From contig NZ_JAHAJN010000002.1 in NCBI RefSeq assembly GCF_018372215.1, positions 117,434-181,433 of the forward strand: a stretch of DNA of 64,000 nucleotides. Reading direction: 5' to 3'. The DNA is from Negativicoccus succinicivorans. Lineage in GTDB: Bacteria > Bacillota > Negativicutes > Veillonellales > Negativicoccaceae. The position numbers and the translations under genes were made by a program. The stretch's first letter is position 1. Each line of letters begins with the position of its first letter. Below the pieces are notes generated by a model. That model worked only from the letters and a program-made list of their open reading frames with translations. It was not told the origin of the DNA and ran no database searches. Shown here piece after piece: positions 8,271 through 17,074 of this stretch.

Positions 8271-8666
8271 ATGGAAACGAAGAAAACGAACGAACCGACG
8301 GTAACCTATACGAGTGACAAAATGGAGGCGCTGTTCCAGAGCTTCAAACACATGATTTCGGTGGAAACCGTCGTTGGCGAAGCGGTACATATCGGAGACA
8401 CCACGCTCGTGCCTTTTGTCGACGTGGCATTCGGTTTCGGTACCGGCGGCGCGGGAACGAAAGGCGACGGCGCGGGCGGCGGCGGCAAAATGACACCGAC
8501 CGCGATTTTGGTCATCAAGGGCGACCGCGTGGAACTCTTCTCCGTGAAAGACGGCAACAAGAGCGGCGCATTTGAAAAATTGCTCAACATGGTGCCGGAA
8601 ATTATTGACAAAATGCGCAAAGACAAATTTATTTACATTAAGGAAGACGAAGAACTTCATCCTTGA
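8271..8666 (+). CDS. YtfJ/GerW family protein
   Basis: A 131-residue protein of the YtfJ family, known in spore formers as GerW (needed for germination) but also widespread in non-sporulating Firmicutes. Signature segments are VETVVGEAVHIGDTTLVPFV, the glycine-rich FGFGTGGAG block followed by another Gly-rich loop, and ILVIKGDRVELFSVK. ATG 8271 lies 6 nt after AAGGAGGA; an ATG at 8265 sits inside that site and is less likely. Pairing with DUF2953 is the conserved context. No spore genes are visible nearby, so a germination role should not be assumed. Confidence 0.85.
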   Translation: METKKTNEPTVTYTSDKMEALFQSFKHMISVETVVGEAVHIGDTTLVPFVDVAFGFGTGGAGTKGDGAGGGGKMTPTAILVIKGDRVELFSVKDGNKSGAFEKLLNMVPEIIDKMRKDKFIYIKEDEELHP

Positions 8667-8685
8667 GATCTCACGCGCCCCTAAT

Positions 8686-8714
8686 TTGCGCGCTGTATCT
8701 CGATACGCTACAAT
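8686..8714 (+). promoter_or_regulatory. Promoter of the Skp-like gene
   Basis: TTGCGC, 17-nt spacer, TACAAT; transcript start is about 25 nt upstream of the ribosome site AAAAGGAGG. Confidence 0.7.
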
Positions 8715-8747
8715 ATACGCAAGGCATAATGCCAAAAGGAGGCACGA

Positions 8748-9158
8748 ATGAAACAAAAAATGATAGCGCTCGCGCTTACCGGAGTGTTTGCATGCGGCAC
8801 GATGTTGACCGCGGCGGCCGCGGGTATCGGCTACGTCAATCAGCAAGTTTTGATGCAGGCGCATCCGCGCATGATGAAAGCCCAGTTGACGCTGAAAACG
8901 GAAACGCAAAAACAGCAGCAGAAGTTTGATAAAGAAGTCGTCAAACTGAAAGACGATAATGCGAAACGCGATCTCTACATGAAATTGCAGAGAGAATTAT
9001 CGCAAAAAGAACAGGAACTGATGGGACCGATCATGCGGGATGTTCAAAAAGCGATCGAAAAAACCCGTCAGGAAAAAGGCTTGGACGCCATTTTGGATCG
9101 TGACGCGGTAGTGGCCGGCGGCCAAGACGTGACCGTGGACGTGCAGAAAAAATTTTAA
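8748..9158 (+). CDS. OmpH/Skp-like periplasmic chaperone
   Basis: A 136-residue exported protein with a clear signal peptide (basic MKQKMIALALTGVFACG start, cleavage likely after the AAAA run near residue 25). The mature part begins IGYVNQQVLMQAHPRM, the typical Skp/OmpH start, followed by a long helical coiled-coil arm (about residues 40-105) and a C-terminal strand segment. Skp proteins hold unfolded outer-membrane proteins in the periplasm, so the gene supports a diderm envelope. It has its own promoter and terminator, so it is probably monocistronic. It is somewhat shorter than enterobacterial Skp (about 160 residues), as is usual in Negativicutes. Confidence 0.82.
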   Translation: MKQKMIALALTGVFACGTMLTAAAAGIGYVNQQVLMQAHPRMMKAQLTLKTETQKQQQKFDKEVVKLKDDNAKRDLYMKLQRELSQKEQELMGPIMRDVQKAIEKTRQEKGLDAILDRDAVVAGGQDVTVDVQKKF

Positions 9159-9168
9159 GTCGTAACAT

Positions 9169-9197
9169 AAAAAACACCTCACATGAGGTGTTTTTTT
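9169..9197 (+). terminator. Terminator of the Skp-like gene
   Basis: AACACCTC-ACAT-GAGGTGTT stem with a run of seven T. Confidence 0.9.
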
Positions 9198-9424
9198 GTG
9201 CGGCGAAAGACTTTGCGCCGGACAGTAAAATTTTTGCGAACACAAAGGGTTATTTTCAACAGGTAGCAGAAAATTAACGCGCGTGCAGCGCGGCGGGTTC
9301 AAAAATATTTTCCTAAACAAGCGTTCGCCACTGCTTGTGTGAGGACTTGGTAGAAATTTTCGGCGCTAAGACAATAAAGAGCGCGCGATACGATTTCTTT
9401 CGGCGTGCGAATTCCGCATCCGAC
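9198..9424. other. Intergenic stretch before panD promoter
   Basis: No gene, repeat or recognisable RNA is seen in this stretch. It is mixed in composition and ends at the panD promoter. Confidence 0.4.
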
Positions 9425-9452
9425 TTTACATAAAAATGATCTGTGCTATACT
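9425..9452 (+). promoter_or_regulatory. Promoter of the pan operon
   Basis: TTTACA, 16-nt spacer, TATACT with a TG one base upstream (extended -10). Transcription would start near 9459, giving a leader of about 115 nt. Confidence 0.75.
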
Positions 9453-9522
9453 GAACAACGGAGATAGTATTCGCTTGAAACTATACTCTTTTCGACCCGT
9501 AGTTCATGCCCTCCGTAAGTAG

Positions 9523-9556
9523 TCATGGGCGCTTTTCGAGCGCGCATGATTTTTTT
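9523..9556 (+). terminator. Terminator inside the panD leader (candidate attenuator)
   Basis: Hairpin TCATG-G-GCGCT / AGCGC-G-CATGA (one internal G.G mismatch, loop TTTCG) at 9523-9549 is followed by seven T. It lies after the promoter and only about 20 nt before the panD start, so it would stop transcription inside the leader unless an alternative fold intervenes. A competing pairing of GCCC (9508-9511) with GGGC (9527-9530) would disrupt it. A pan-type leader RNA is possible but not verified. Confidence 0.6.
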
Positions 9557-9574
9557 ATTGCAAGGGGGGAACCC

Positions 9575-9967
9575 ATGACGATTTCCATGTTACAGGGAAA
9601 AATCCACCGGGCCACCGTAACCCAGGCGGAATTGGATTATGTAGGAAGCATTACGGTAGACAGCGCATTATTAGAAGCCGCCGGTATTCAAGAATACCAG
9701 GAAGTGCAGATCGTGGACGTGAATAACGGCCAACGCTTCGGCACCTATACCATCGCCGGTGAAGCCGGCAGCGGCGTGATTTGCTTAAACGGCGCAGCCG
9801 CCCGCTGCGTCAGCGTCGGAGATAAAGTGATTATCATGGCGTACGCCGATCTCACACCCGAAGAGGCGTCAAAGCACCGACCGACCGTCGTATTTGTAGA
9901 GGAAGACAACCGTATTCATCGCGTAACCGATTATGAACAGCACGGCAGGTTAAGCGACCAGGCATAG
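9575..9967 (+). CDS. panD: Aspartate 1-decarboxylase
   Basis: Makes beta-alanine from aspartate for pantothenate synthesis. It is a 130-residue pyruvoyl enzyme with the family start [20 protein letters not shown], the self-cleavage site Gly24-Ser25 (YVGSITVD), Lys9, and the active-site Tyr/Asn/Arg segments such as [12 protein letters not shown] and the ICLNGAAAR stretch. Ser25 becomes the pyruvoyl group after cleavage. The start at 9575 (MTISMLQG) follows AAGGGGGG and matches the usual N-terminus. It is first in a panD-panC-panS operon, with a possible attenuator just upstream. Confidence 0.95.
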   Translation: MTISMLQGKIHRATVTQAELDYVGSITVDSALLEAAGIQEYQEVQIVDVNNGQRFGTYTIAGEAGSGVICLNGAAARCVSVGDKVIIMAYADLTPEEASKHRPTVVFVEEDNRIHRVTDYEQHGRLSDQA

Positions 9968-10021
9968 GACTGCGGGGTCAAGAGAGGCTATCTTCCAATC
10001 TACTGAAAAGGACGGATATCC

Positions 10022-10873
10022 ATGCAAATTTGTACTACCGTTGCCGAGGTGCGCGCATTAGTCGACGCTTGGCACAAAGAAGGAAAAACCGTCGGTCTCG
10101 TGCCGACGATGGGCTTTCTGCATGAAGGCCATGAAAGCTTGATTCAAAAAGCGGTCGCGGAAAATGACTGCGTAGTCGTTTCCGACTTTGTCAATCCGAC
10201 GCAGTTCGGACCGCAGGAAGATTTGGAAGCGTATCCGCGCGATTTCGCGCAGGATCAAGCGCGCTGTGAAAAAAACGGCGCCGCGGCGATTTTTCATCCG
10301 ACGCCGGAAGAGATGTACCACGATCCGGCGGCGTACGTCAATATCGAGGGATTGTCGTCGACATTGTGCGGTAAGTCGCGCCCGATTCATTTTCGCGGCG
10401 TGTGCACGGTCGTCAGCAAATTATTTAATATTGTCCGGCCGGAGCGGGCGTACTTTGGTGAGAAAGACGCCCAGCAATTAGCGATTATTCGCAAGATGGT
10501 CACGGACTTGAATTTTCCAGTGACGATTGTCGGTTGCCCGATCGTGCGCGAAGCGGACGGTTTGGCGAAATCGTCCCGCAACACGTATTTGAGCGCGGCG
10601 GAACGTCGCGCCGCATTGTGTCTGTCGCAAGCGGTGAAAAAAGGACAGCAAACGATCGCGCCGAAGATGGCGGCGGCCGATGTGTTGCGGCCGATGCGCG
10701 AGATTTTGGAAAACGAACCGTTCGCCCGCGTGGATTACTTGGAAATGGTGGACGCGCAAACCATGCAGCCCGTAGATCGCGTTGACAGGGCTGTTTTGGT
10801 CGCGATGGCCGTGTACATCGGCAAAACGCGTCTCATTGATAATTTCTCGTTCGATCCAGCAGGTGCGCGATGA
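10022..10873 (+). CDS. panC: Pantoate--beta-alanine ligase
   Basis: Joins pantoate and beta-alanine with ATP to form pantothenate. The 283-residue protein has the nucleotidyltransferase motif PTMGFLHEGHESL (residues 28-40, two His), FVNPTQFGPQEDL, the FGEKDAQQL motif and KSSRNTYLS (equivalent of KMSKS). Length is standard. ATG 10022 follows AAAAGGACG. Its stop overlaps the start of the transporter gene by 4 bp. No panB or panE is in the window. Confidence 0.96.
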   Translation: MQICTTVAEVRALVDAWHKEGKTVGLVPTMGFLHEGHESLIQKAVAENDCVVVSDFVNPTQFGPQEDLEAYPRDFAQDQARCEKNGAAAIFHPTPEEMYHDPAAYVNIEGLSSTLCGKSRPIHFRGVCTVVSKLFNIVRPERAYFGEKDAQQLAIIRKMVTDLNFPVTIVGCPIVREADGLAKSSRNTYLSAAERRAALCLSQAVKKGQQTIAPKMAAADVLRPMREILENEPFARVDYLEMVDAQTMQPVDRVDRAVLVAMAVYIGKTRLIDNFSFDPAGAR

Positions 10874-11847
10874 AAACGATCGTGAAGATCACCGGCGCGC
10901 TCACACGCTACATCGGCGCCATTATCATCGTTTTCACCGCGTGGGCATTTTGGCAACCGGAATTATTCGGCTGGGCGGTACAGTATACCGCTTGGTTTTT
11001 AGGTGCGGCGATGTTCGGCATGGGGCTTTCCATTCACGCCGAAGATTTCGCCGTCGTGTTCGCCCGTCCGCGGGAAGTGCTTTTGGGCGTGGCGTTGCAG
11101 TATACGGTGATGCCGGTCGCCGCGTGGGCGTTGGCGGCCGGCTTGGGATTGCCGACGGACTTGGCGCTCGGCGTCATTTTGGTCGGTTGCTGCCCGGGCG
11201 GCACGGCGAGTAACGTCATTACGTACATCGCCGGCGGCGACGTCGCGCTTTCGGTCGGCATGACGATCGTCTCGACGCTTTTGGCGCCGCTGGCCACGCC
11301 GCTCTTGGTGTTCGGTCTCGCCGGTGCGTGGGTCAATGTTTCGCTTTGGGCGATGATTATTTCCGTCGTCAAAGTGGTCTTGATTCCGGTCTTGCTCGGT
11401 CTTTTGCTGCACACGCTGTTCCGTTCCAAAATCAAACCGGTACAGGATGTTTTCCCGTTGGTTTCGGTCGCGGCGATCGTTTTCATCATCGCCGGTATCG
11501 TGGCGGTGAACCGCGAAAAAGTGTTGACGAGCGGTCTGATTGTGATCGGTTTAGTGGCGATTCACAACCTGGTCGGTCTCGGCCTCGGCTACTTGGCCGC
11601 GCGGCAGGCGAAAGCGTCGTACGCCAAAACAACGGCGATCGCGATCGAAGTCGGCATGCAGAACAGCGGTCTTGCGATTGCGCTCGCGACGGCGAACTTC
11701 GCGGCCAACCCGTTGGCGACTTTGCCCGGCGCGATCTTCAGCGTCTGGCACAATATTTCCGGCTCGCTCTTTGCCAGCTATCGTCGTCGGGAAGAACCGG
11801 ATACAGCAAAGGATTCGGTCGAACAGTTGCCCTGGGAAACAGAGTAA
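10870..11847 (+). CDS. panS: BASS-family transporter, likely PanS
   Basis: A 325-residue membrane protein of the bile acid:Na+ symporter superfamily with about ten helices. Family motifs include GMGLS near residue 55, VGCCPGGTASNVITYIAGG (residues 109-127) and the second crossover EVGMQNSGLAIALA. It is translationally coupled to panC. In Salmonella the BASS protein PanS moves ketopantoate/pantoate, so import or exchange of pantothenate precursors is a reasonable inference here, especially as panB and panE are absent locally. Other BASS substrates cannot be excluded by sequence. The C-terminal 25 residues are charged and cytoplasmic. Confidence 0.85.
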   Translation: MKTIVKITGALTRYIGAIIIVFTAWAFWQPELFGWAVQYTAWFLGAAMFGMGLSIHAEDFAVVFARPREVLLGVALQYTVMPVAAWALAAGLGLPTDLALGVILVGCCPGGTASNVITYIAGGDVALSVGMTIVSTLLAPLATPLLVFGLAGAWVNVSLWAMIISVVKVVLIPVLLGLLLHTLFRSKIKPVQDVFPLVSVAAIVFIIAGIVAVNREKVLTSGLIVIGLVAIHNLVGLGLGYLAARQAKASYAKTTAIAIEVGMQNSGLAIALATANFAANPLATLPGAIFSVWHNISGSLFASYRRREEPDTAKDSVEQLPWETE

Positions 11848-11854
11848 GCATATA

Positions 11855-11884
11855 AAAAAAGACTCTCCGCGGAGAGTCTTTTTT
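11855..11884. terminator. Bidirectional terminator after panS
   Basis: A perfect 30-bp palindrome centred on CCGCGG with flanking A6/T6 runs, between two converging genes. Confidence 0.9.
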
Positions 11885-11896
11885 GTTGCGTCAAAT

Positions 11897-12283
11897 TCAG
11901 ATAAACATCGGATACACGAAAATTTGAATCAAGCGCGCGATGCCGATGTAGATTGCGAACGCGGCGGCAATGTGCAGCACGTGAAATTTTTTATTTTGCG
12001 GCTGCGGTCGATCTGGCAGCCAAATCAGAAAAATCGCGTACGCGAGCGACAGAATCGGCACGAGCATGATGTACACGTATTCCACCGGCCGACCGACGCG
12101 ACTGAGACGCATGCCGACGGCGAAGAAAAGAATTGCCACGCCGATGTTGCCGATGAGATTTAGGGGGAAGGATGTGGGGATAAGATCCATGAGCGTCATT
12201 GCGCCCATTACGACACCTGTGATAAGACCGCAGATATATGTCGTGCGGCCAAAGCCGTTTTGATAATCCGATTGGGTAGCCAT
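11897..12283 (-). CDS. Small integral membrane protein, unknown function
   Basis: I do not recognise this 128-residue protein. Four hydrophobic segments are visible (about residues 15-35, 42-60, 66-88 and 100-122), with the acidic/polar N-terminus MATQSDYQNGFGRTT. It lies downstream of the MFS gene on the same strand with about a 20-nt gap, so both are probably co-transcribed. A weak ribosome site (AAAGAGG) precedes the ATG. It has no obvious enzymatic motif. Confidence 0.65.
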   Translation of the reverse strand: MATQSDYQNGFGRTTYICGLITGVVMGAMTLMDLIPTSFPLNLIGNIGVAILFFAVGMRLSRVGRPVEYVYIMLVPILSLAYAIFLIWLPDRPQPQNKKFHVLHIAAAFAIYIGIARLIQIFVYPMFI

Positions 12284-12303
12284 ATATACCTCTTTTCAAA
12301 ATA

Positions 12304-13461
12304 TCAGCGAGCGTCTTCGCCCACTTTGGTAAAATGCAACGCATGGTAGCCGCACAACGCGAGCAACAAGCACGCGCCGATAAAATACGACAGCAGCGGC
12401 GGCCAGCTTCCGTACATGCCGTACAACGCGCCCACACCGACCGGTCCGATCGCCGCTAAAAGATACGCGATCGCCTGACCGACGCCGGAAAGGCGCGACG
12501 CGATCAGAGGGTTCGCGGCGCGTACCGCGAAGGCGAGCATGCACAGACTGAACGTGGCGCCGGCGGCCAGCGCGATCCAAATGATCGCCGCCGTCAACCA
12601 CAGTGACGTTTGCGCGGCAAATACGAAATAAAAACCCGTAAGATACATCAGACCCGCCGCCGCGCCGTAGTGACGACGATAGCGTCCCTGCGCCAAAAGC
12701 GGCGTCAAAAGGGAAGCGGGCAAACTGATCAGCTGAAACAGAAACGAATAGTAACCGCCGAGCGCCATATCATAACCCTTCGCGACGACCCAATACGGCA
12801 ACCACGTGACCAGCGAAAAATAGACCAGCGATTGCAAACCCATAAACAACGCGACCCACCACGCTGCATAGTGGGAAAAGACCGCGCGAATGGAAAGTTC
12901 TTTATGCGCGCGCGCCGTCGGTCGCCGGTTCGGCAACGAAAACCACAGTAACGCGCCTACAAACGCCGTCGCCGCCCAGGAGGCGCACACAAGTTGCCAG
13001 CCGTAATGCGCGGCGAGCGGAATCACAATCGCATTGCTGACGGCATTCATGCCGTTCATCGCGACGACAAAAATGCCCGTCGCCAGCGCCGTATGTTTGG
13101 GATACCAAGCTTTGGTGAGCGTCGGTAAAAGCACATTGCCGATCGCAACCCCCGCCGAAAGCAACACGGTCCCTGCAAAGAGACCGGTGATGCCCGCGTA
13201 CGAACGCAGGACGGCGCCTGCCGCTAACAACGCCATCGCGCCGCCGAACAATCGCGTCATGCCGCAACGGGGAATCCAGTTGCCGACAAAAGGCGATACC
13301 GCCGCAAATACCAGCAGCGGCAGTGTCGTCAGCATCCCGACCGTCGCGTGCGACAGATCGAAGTACGCCTGCAACACCGGCAACAACGGCGTCAGCATCA
13401 AAAACGAAGCGCGTAAATGCAGCGTGCTCCAACCCAACACCACGCCATGTTGTAAATTCAT
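12304..13461 (-). CDS. MFS transporter (CynX/NimT-like)
   Basis: A 385-residue major facilitator protein with 12 predicted helices. The arrangement of the first helices (FLMLTPLLPVLQAYFDLSHATVG, then FAAVSPFVGNWIPRCG) resembles the CynX/NimT branch, whose members carry cyanate, 2-nitroimidazole or other small organic anions; the substrate here is unknown. ATG 13461 was chosen because AAGGAGTG precedes it; an upstream in-frame ATG would add 41 residues without hydrophobic or family character. A short inverted repeat CGATA-TCTC-TATCG at 13477-13490 lies just upstream and could be an operator. Confidence 0.8.
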   Translation of the reverse strand: MNLQHGVVLGWSTLHLRASFLMLTPLLPVLQAYFDLSHATVGMLTTLPLLVFAAVSPFVGNWIPRCGMTRLFGGAMALLAAGAVLRSYAGITGLFAGTVLLSAGVAIGNVLLPTLTKAWYPKHTALATGIFVVAMNGMNAVSNAIVIPLAAHYGWQLVCASWAATAFVGALLWFSLPNRRPTARAHKELSIRAVFSHYAAWWVALFMGLQSLVYFSLVTWLPYWVVAKGYDMALGGYYSFLFQLISLPASLLTPLLAQGRYRRHYGAAAGLMYLTGFYFVFAAQTSLWLTAAIIWIALAAGATFSLCMLAFAVRAANPLIASRLSGVGQAIAYLLAAIGPVGVGALYGMYGSWPPLLSYFIGACLLLALCGYHALHFTKVGEDAR

Positions 13462-13640
13462 TTTACACTCCTTAATCGATATCTCTATCGTATAAAAGCG
13501 CGGGCATTCTGTCAAACATGATGAAGTTCTCGCGACACAAGAATAAAAATTTGAATTTACGCGGAATTTTTGCGAAATTTTCACATAGTTAAAAAATATA
13601 AATAAATACGTTTAATAAAAATATTTTTTCCTCACAAATG

Positions 13641-13649
13641 TGCTATAAT
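13641..13649 (+). promoter_or_regulatory. Extended -10 promoter of gyrA
   Basis: TGC-TATAAT, perfect -10 with extended TG, in an AT-rich stretch 38 bp before the gyrA start. No strong -35 is visible. Confidence 0.7.
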
Positions 13650-13686
13650 CAACATATATTCAATTTTTAGCGAGAAAGGGGTTTAT

Positions 13687-16137
13687 ATGGCAACAGAATG
13701 GCAACACGGCGCCATCGTACCCGTGGATATTGAAGAACAAATGCGCACCAGCTACATCGATTACGCGATGAGCGTTATCGTGATGCGCGCGCTACCGGAT
13801 GTCCGCGACGGCTTGAAACCGGTGCACCGGCGCATTCTTTACGCGATGCATGAAGGCGGCCTCACCGCCAACAAACCGTATCGCAAATCCGCGCGTGTCG
13901 TCGGTGACGTCTTAGGTAAATACCACCCGCACGGCGACTTGTCCGTTTACGACGCGACCGTGCGTTTGGCGCAGGATTTCTCGACGCGGTATCCGCTGGT
14001 TGACGGTCACGGCAACTTCGGTTCCGTCGACGGAGACTCACCGGCGGCGATGCGTTACACGGAAGTCCGCATGGCCAAAATCGCGCAGGAAATGCTCGAA
14101 GATTTGGAAAAAAATACCGTCGATTTCATGCCGAACTACGACGAATCCTTGCAGGAACCGGTCGTTTTACCGTCGAAGATTCCGAACCTTTTGGTCAACG
14201 GCTCGTACGGTATCGCCGTCGGCATGGCGACGAACATTCCGCCGCACAATTTGGGGGAAGTGGTCGACGGTCTCTGCCTTTTGATCGACGATCCGAATAC
14301 GCCGATCGAAACCCTGATGAAACACATCAAGGGACCGGACTTTCCGACCGGCGGTCTGATTCAGGGCCGCGAAGGCATCAAGAAAGCGTATACCACCGGC
14401 CGCGGCGCGATTAAAGTTCGCGCGCGCGTCGAAATCGAGGAGATGGCGAAAGGGAAAAACCGCATCGTCGTCACCGAAATTCCGTACCAGGTCAATAAAG
14501 CGCGCGTCGTCGAAACGATCGCGAAACTCTCGCGCGACAAGATCTTGGACGGCATCACCGCCTTGCGCGATGAATCCGACCGCAACGGCATGCGCATCGT
14601 CATTGAACTGCGCAGCGACATCGACCCGCAGATCATGCTGAACAACCTGTACAAGCATACGCAGCTGCAGGAAACATTCGGCGTGATTATGCTCGCTCTG
14701 GTCGACGGCCACCCGCGCGTCTTGACGTTGAAACAAATGCTCGAGTACTATCTCCTGCATCAAAAAGAAGTCATCACCCGTCGCAGTCAGTACGAACTCG
14801 ACCGCGCCCGCGCTCGCGAGCACATCGTCGAAGGCTTGTTGATCGCGCTCGATCATATCGACGCCATCATCAAAACGATCCGCGCGTCCGAAACCGATGA
14901 GATCGCGAAAAACGCGTTGATGGAAAACTTCGGACTGTCCGAGAAACAATCGCTTGCGATTCTCGACATGCGCTTGCGTCGCTTAACCGGACTCGAACGT
15001 GAAAAACTCGAAGCGGAATATCAGGACTTGAAAGAACGGATTGAATACCTGCTCGGCCTTTTGGGCGACGAAGCCAAAGTCATGCAGGTCGTCAAAGAAG
15101 AACTGCTCGACGTCAAACAGCGCTTCACGGACGAACGTCGCAGTGAAATTGTCCGCGATGAATCCGGTTTGGACGATTTGGATCTGATCCCCGACGAACC
15201 GATGATCATCACGCTCACGCAGCAGGGTTATATTAAACGCATGCATGCGAATACTTACCGCACGCAGCGCAAAGGCGGTGCCGGCATCACGGGCATCAAG
15301 ACAAAAGATGACGATTTTGTCACTAAAGTGCTCACGACATCGACGCACAACACGCTGCTCTTCTTTACCACCGCCGGTCGCGTTTACAAACTGGTCGCCA
15401 ACGATATTCCGAAAGCGTCCACTCGTACCGCTCGCGGCACGCACCTCGTCAACTGCATTCCGGCGCTCGAAAAAGATGAACAGGTCACCGAAATTTACGA
15501 CATCTCTTCGTTCGCGAATTACGAATACCTGCTCATGGTCACCCGCCAAGGATTTGTCAAAAAGACGCTCCTTTCCGAATACACCAACGTACGGCAGAGC
15601 GGCCTGATCGCCATCAACCTGCGCGAAGGCGACGAACTCATCAAAGTCGTCACCACCACCGGCGATGATCACATCATCATCGGCACCAAGACCGGCATGG
15701 CCATTGTCTTCTCCGAAGCCGATGTCAATCCGACCGGTCGCGCTTCACTCGGCGTCATCGGCGTCCGCTTCAAGCAGGGCAGTCAAGATGAAGTCGTCGG
15801 CGCCGACGTCTTGACCTCGACCGATGAAGTCCTCACGCTCAGCAGTGACGCTTACGCCAAACGCAACAAAGCCACCGCGTACAGCGTACAGCAACGCGGC
15901 GGCCAAGGCGCGCGCAACTTCAAGAAAGGCAGCACCGTTGTCGGTCTTCTGACCGTCAAAGGAAACGAGGAAATGCTCGTCATCACCGAAAGCGGCATCG
16001 TCATCCGCGTTCCGGTCGACTCCATCAGTCTGAAAAAGGGCAAGAACACCATCGGCGTCAAAGTCCAACGTTTGGACGAAACCGATCGTATCGCCTCCGT
16101 CGCTCTCGCTCCTATGGAAGAAACGGACGAAGACTGA
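13687..16137 (+). CDS. gyrA: DNA gyrase subunit A
   Basis: The breakage-reunion subunit of gyrase, 816 residues. Catalytic Tyr124 sits in [10 protein letters not shown]. The quinolone-resistance region reads [17 protein letters not shown] at residues 80-96. Leu85 (codon TTG, 13939-13941) occupies the position of E. coli Ser83, and Asp89 is retained at the position of Asp87. The C-terminal beta-pinwheel carries a GyrA-box-like QQRGGQG near residue 735, so true gyrase rather than topo IV is likely. The tail is acidic (MEETDED). gyrB is not adjacent, unlike the frequent gyrB-gyrA pair. GAAAGGGG precedes the ATG, and a strong terminator follows. Confidence 0.96.
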   Translation: MATEWQHGAIVPVDIEEQMRTSYIDYAMSVIVMRALPDVRDGLKPVHRRILYAMHEGGLTANKPYRKSARVVGDVLGKYHPHGDLSVYDATVRLAQDFSTRYPLVDGHGNFGSVDGDSPAAMRYTEVRMAKIAQEMLEDLEKNTVDFMPNYDESLQEPVVLPSKIPNLLVNGSYGIAVGMATNIPPHNLGEVVDGLCLLIDDPNTPIETLMKHIKGPDFPTGGLIQGREGIKKAYTTGRGAIKVRARVEIEEMAKGKNRIVVTEIPYQVNKARVVETIAKLSRDKILDGITALRDESDRNGMRIVIELRSDIDPQIMLNNLYKHTQLQETFGVIMLALVDGHPRVLTLKQMLEYYLLHQKEVITRRSQYELDRARAREHIVEGLLIALDHIDAIIKTIRASETDEIAKNALMENFGLSEKQSLAILDMRLRRLTGLEREKLEAEYQDLKERIEYLLGLLGDEAKVMQVVKEELLDVKQRFTDERRSEIVRDESGLDDLDLIPDEPMIITLTQQGYIKRMHANTYRTQRKGGAGITGIKTKDDDFVTKVLTTSTHNTLLFFTTAGRVYKLVANDIPKASTRTARGTHLVNCIPALEKDEQVTEIYDISSFANYEYLLMVTRQGFVKKTLLSEYTNVRQSGLIAINLREGDELIKVVTTTGDDHIIIGTKTGMAIVFSEADVNPTGRASLGVIGVRFKQGSQDEVVGADVLTSTDEVLTLSSDAYAKRNKATAYSVQQRGGQGARNFKKGSTVVGLLTVKGNEEMLVITESGIVIRVPVDSISLKKGKNTIGVKVQRLDETDRIASVALAPMEETDED

Positions 16138-16155
16138 AAAATAAATACGCAATAG

Positions 16156-16179
16156 AAAAAGCCCCCGCGGGGGCTTTTT
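16156..16179 (+). terminator. Terminator of gyrA
   Basis: Perfect palindrome AAAAAGCCCCCG/CGGGGGCTTTTT. Confidence 0.9.
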
Positions 16180-16306
16180 GTTTTCATAAACTTTTGCCGC
16201 ACCGAAGAAATAACTTCACAATCTTAAATATATATCTTTCTAAAAATCTATAATTCTAGCATTTTGTCATTCTTAAATATTAAGATGTTAAGATATTTAA
16301 GCAAAC

Positions 16307-16333
16307 AAAAAAGGACGGATAGCCCGTCCTTTT
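16307..16333 (-). terminator. Terminator of the lipoprotein gene
   Basis: On the minus strand GGACGG-GCTAT-CCGTCC is followed by six T. Confidence 0.8.
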
Positions 16334-16346
16334 AAAATACACGATT

Positions 16347-16757
16347 TTATTCAAAAAGATGCTGATATTGCTTTATTTCTGAATTACTAAGTTTTTTGTA
16401 GATATATTCAACGCGCTCGCCACTGAAAGAACGGGCTGTTCTGGTTATCGAAGTATAATCTTTATTAAAAAATAAATCTGGGGGAGTTATTTTATCCTGC
16501 TCTAAAGTTTTTTGTTCGACATTTAATACTACCCGGCCCGCCCAATCTTTTTCCATTTTTGTTTGTTCATAATTATTTATAAAAAGCGAACAATCATAGG
16601 CATTATCACCAACACTTTTTAAGACCACTGCTCCGGACGGTTTGTTATTTGAATCTAAACGTAAATATGTTCCCGACACATCCGGCGTACTGCTGCAACC
16701 GGCAATAAAGAAGGACATGCATAGTACCGTTAAGAAACCTACCAGCTTTTTTATCAT
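16347..16757 (-). CDS. Putative lipoprotein, unknown function
   Basis: A 136-residue protein with a lipoprotein signal peptide: MIKKLVGFLTVLCMSFFIAG followed by Cys21, giving the lipobox IAGC with SS after it. The mature part (SGTYLRLDSN, VVLKSVGDNAYDCSLFIN) looks like a small beta-rich domain; I cannot name it. The gene and its flanks (about 16.18-16.86 kb) are markedly more AT-rich than neighbouring genes and use codons such as ATA, AAA and TTA more often, suggesting later acquisition. It is monocistronic with its own terminator. Confidence 0.7.
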   Translation of the reverse strand: MIKKLVGFLTVLCMSFFIAGCSSTPDVSGTYLRLDSNNKPSGAVVLKSVGDNAYDCSLFINNYEQTKMEKDWAGRVVLNVEQKTLEQDKITPPDLFFNKDYTSITRTARSFSGERVEYIYKKLSNSEIKQYQHLFE

Positions 16758-16934
16758 AATGTCCTCCTAAGTTTTTTAGATGTTAAAATGATAAGTTTTT
16801 AACATCACAACAATTTATTATGTTTTAATTATATAATCTTAAAAGGAAGATGCAATTTTATAAAAAATTTAACTCGCAGTGTTTATTTCGCGCAGCAAAA
16901 AAGCGCGACATGGTCGCGCTACGGTTTGGTTCAA

Positions 16935-17023
16935 TGGCGGAGAGGGTGGGATTCGAACCCACGGCCCCTTGCGGGATCACCGGTTTTCAAGACCGGCTCC
17001 TTAAACCACTCGGACACCTCTCC
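16935..17023 (-). tRNA. tRNA-Ser (anticodon TGA)
   Basis: The minus strand folds as a class II tRNA. It has acceptor GGAGAGG/CCTCTCC, a D arm starting GTCCGAGTGG, and anticodon stem CCGGT/ACCGG around the loop CTTGAAA, so the anticodon is TGA. The long variable arm is GATCCCGCAAGGGGCC, the T arm contains GGTTCGAATCC, and an encoded CCA ends at 16935. It reads serine UCN codons, chiefly UCA. A tRNA scan would confirm the exact ends. Confidence 0.95.
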
Positions 17024-17074
17024 AAAGTTGTGACTTTTCTATTTTACCGAAATCGTTACCAAAAAGAAAGAAAA

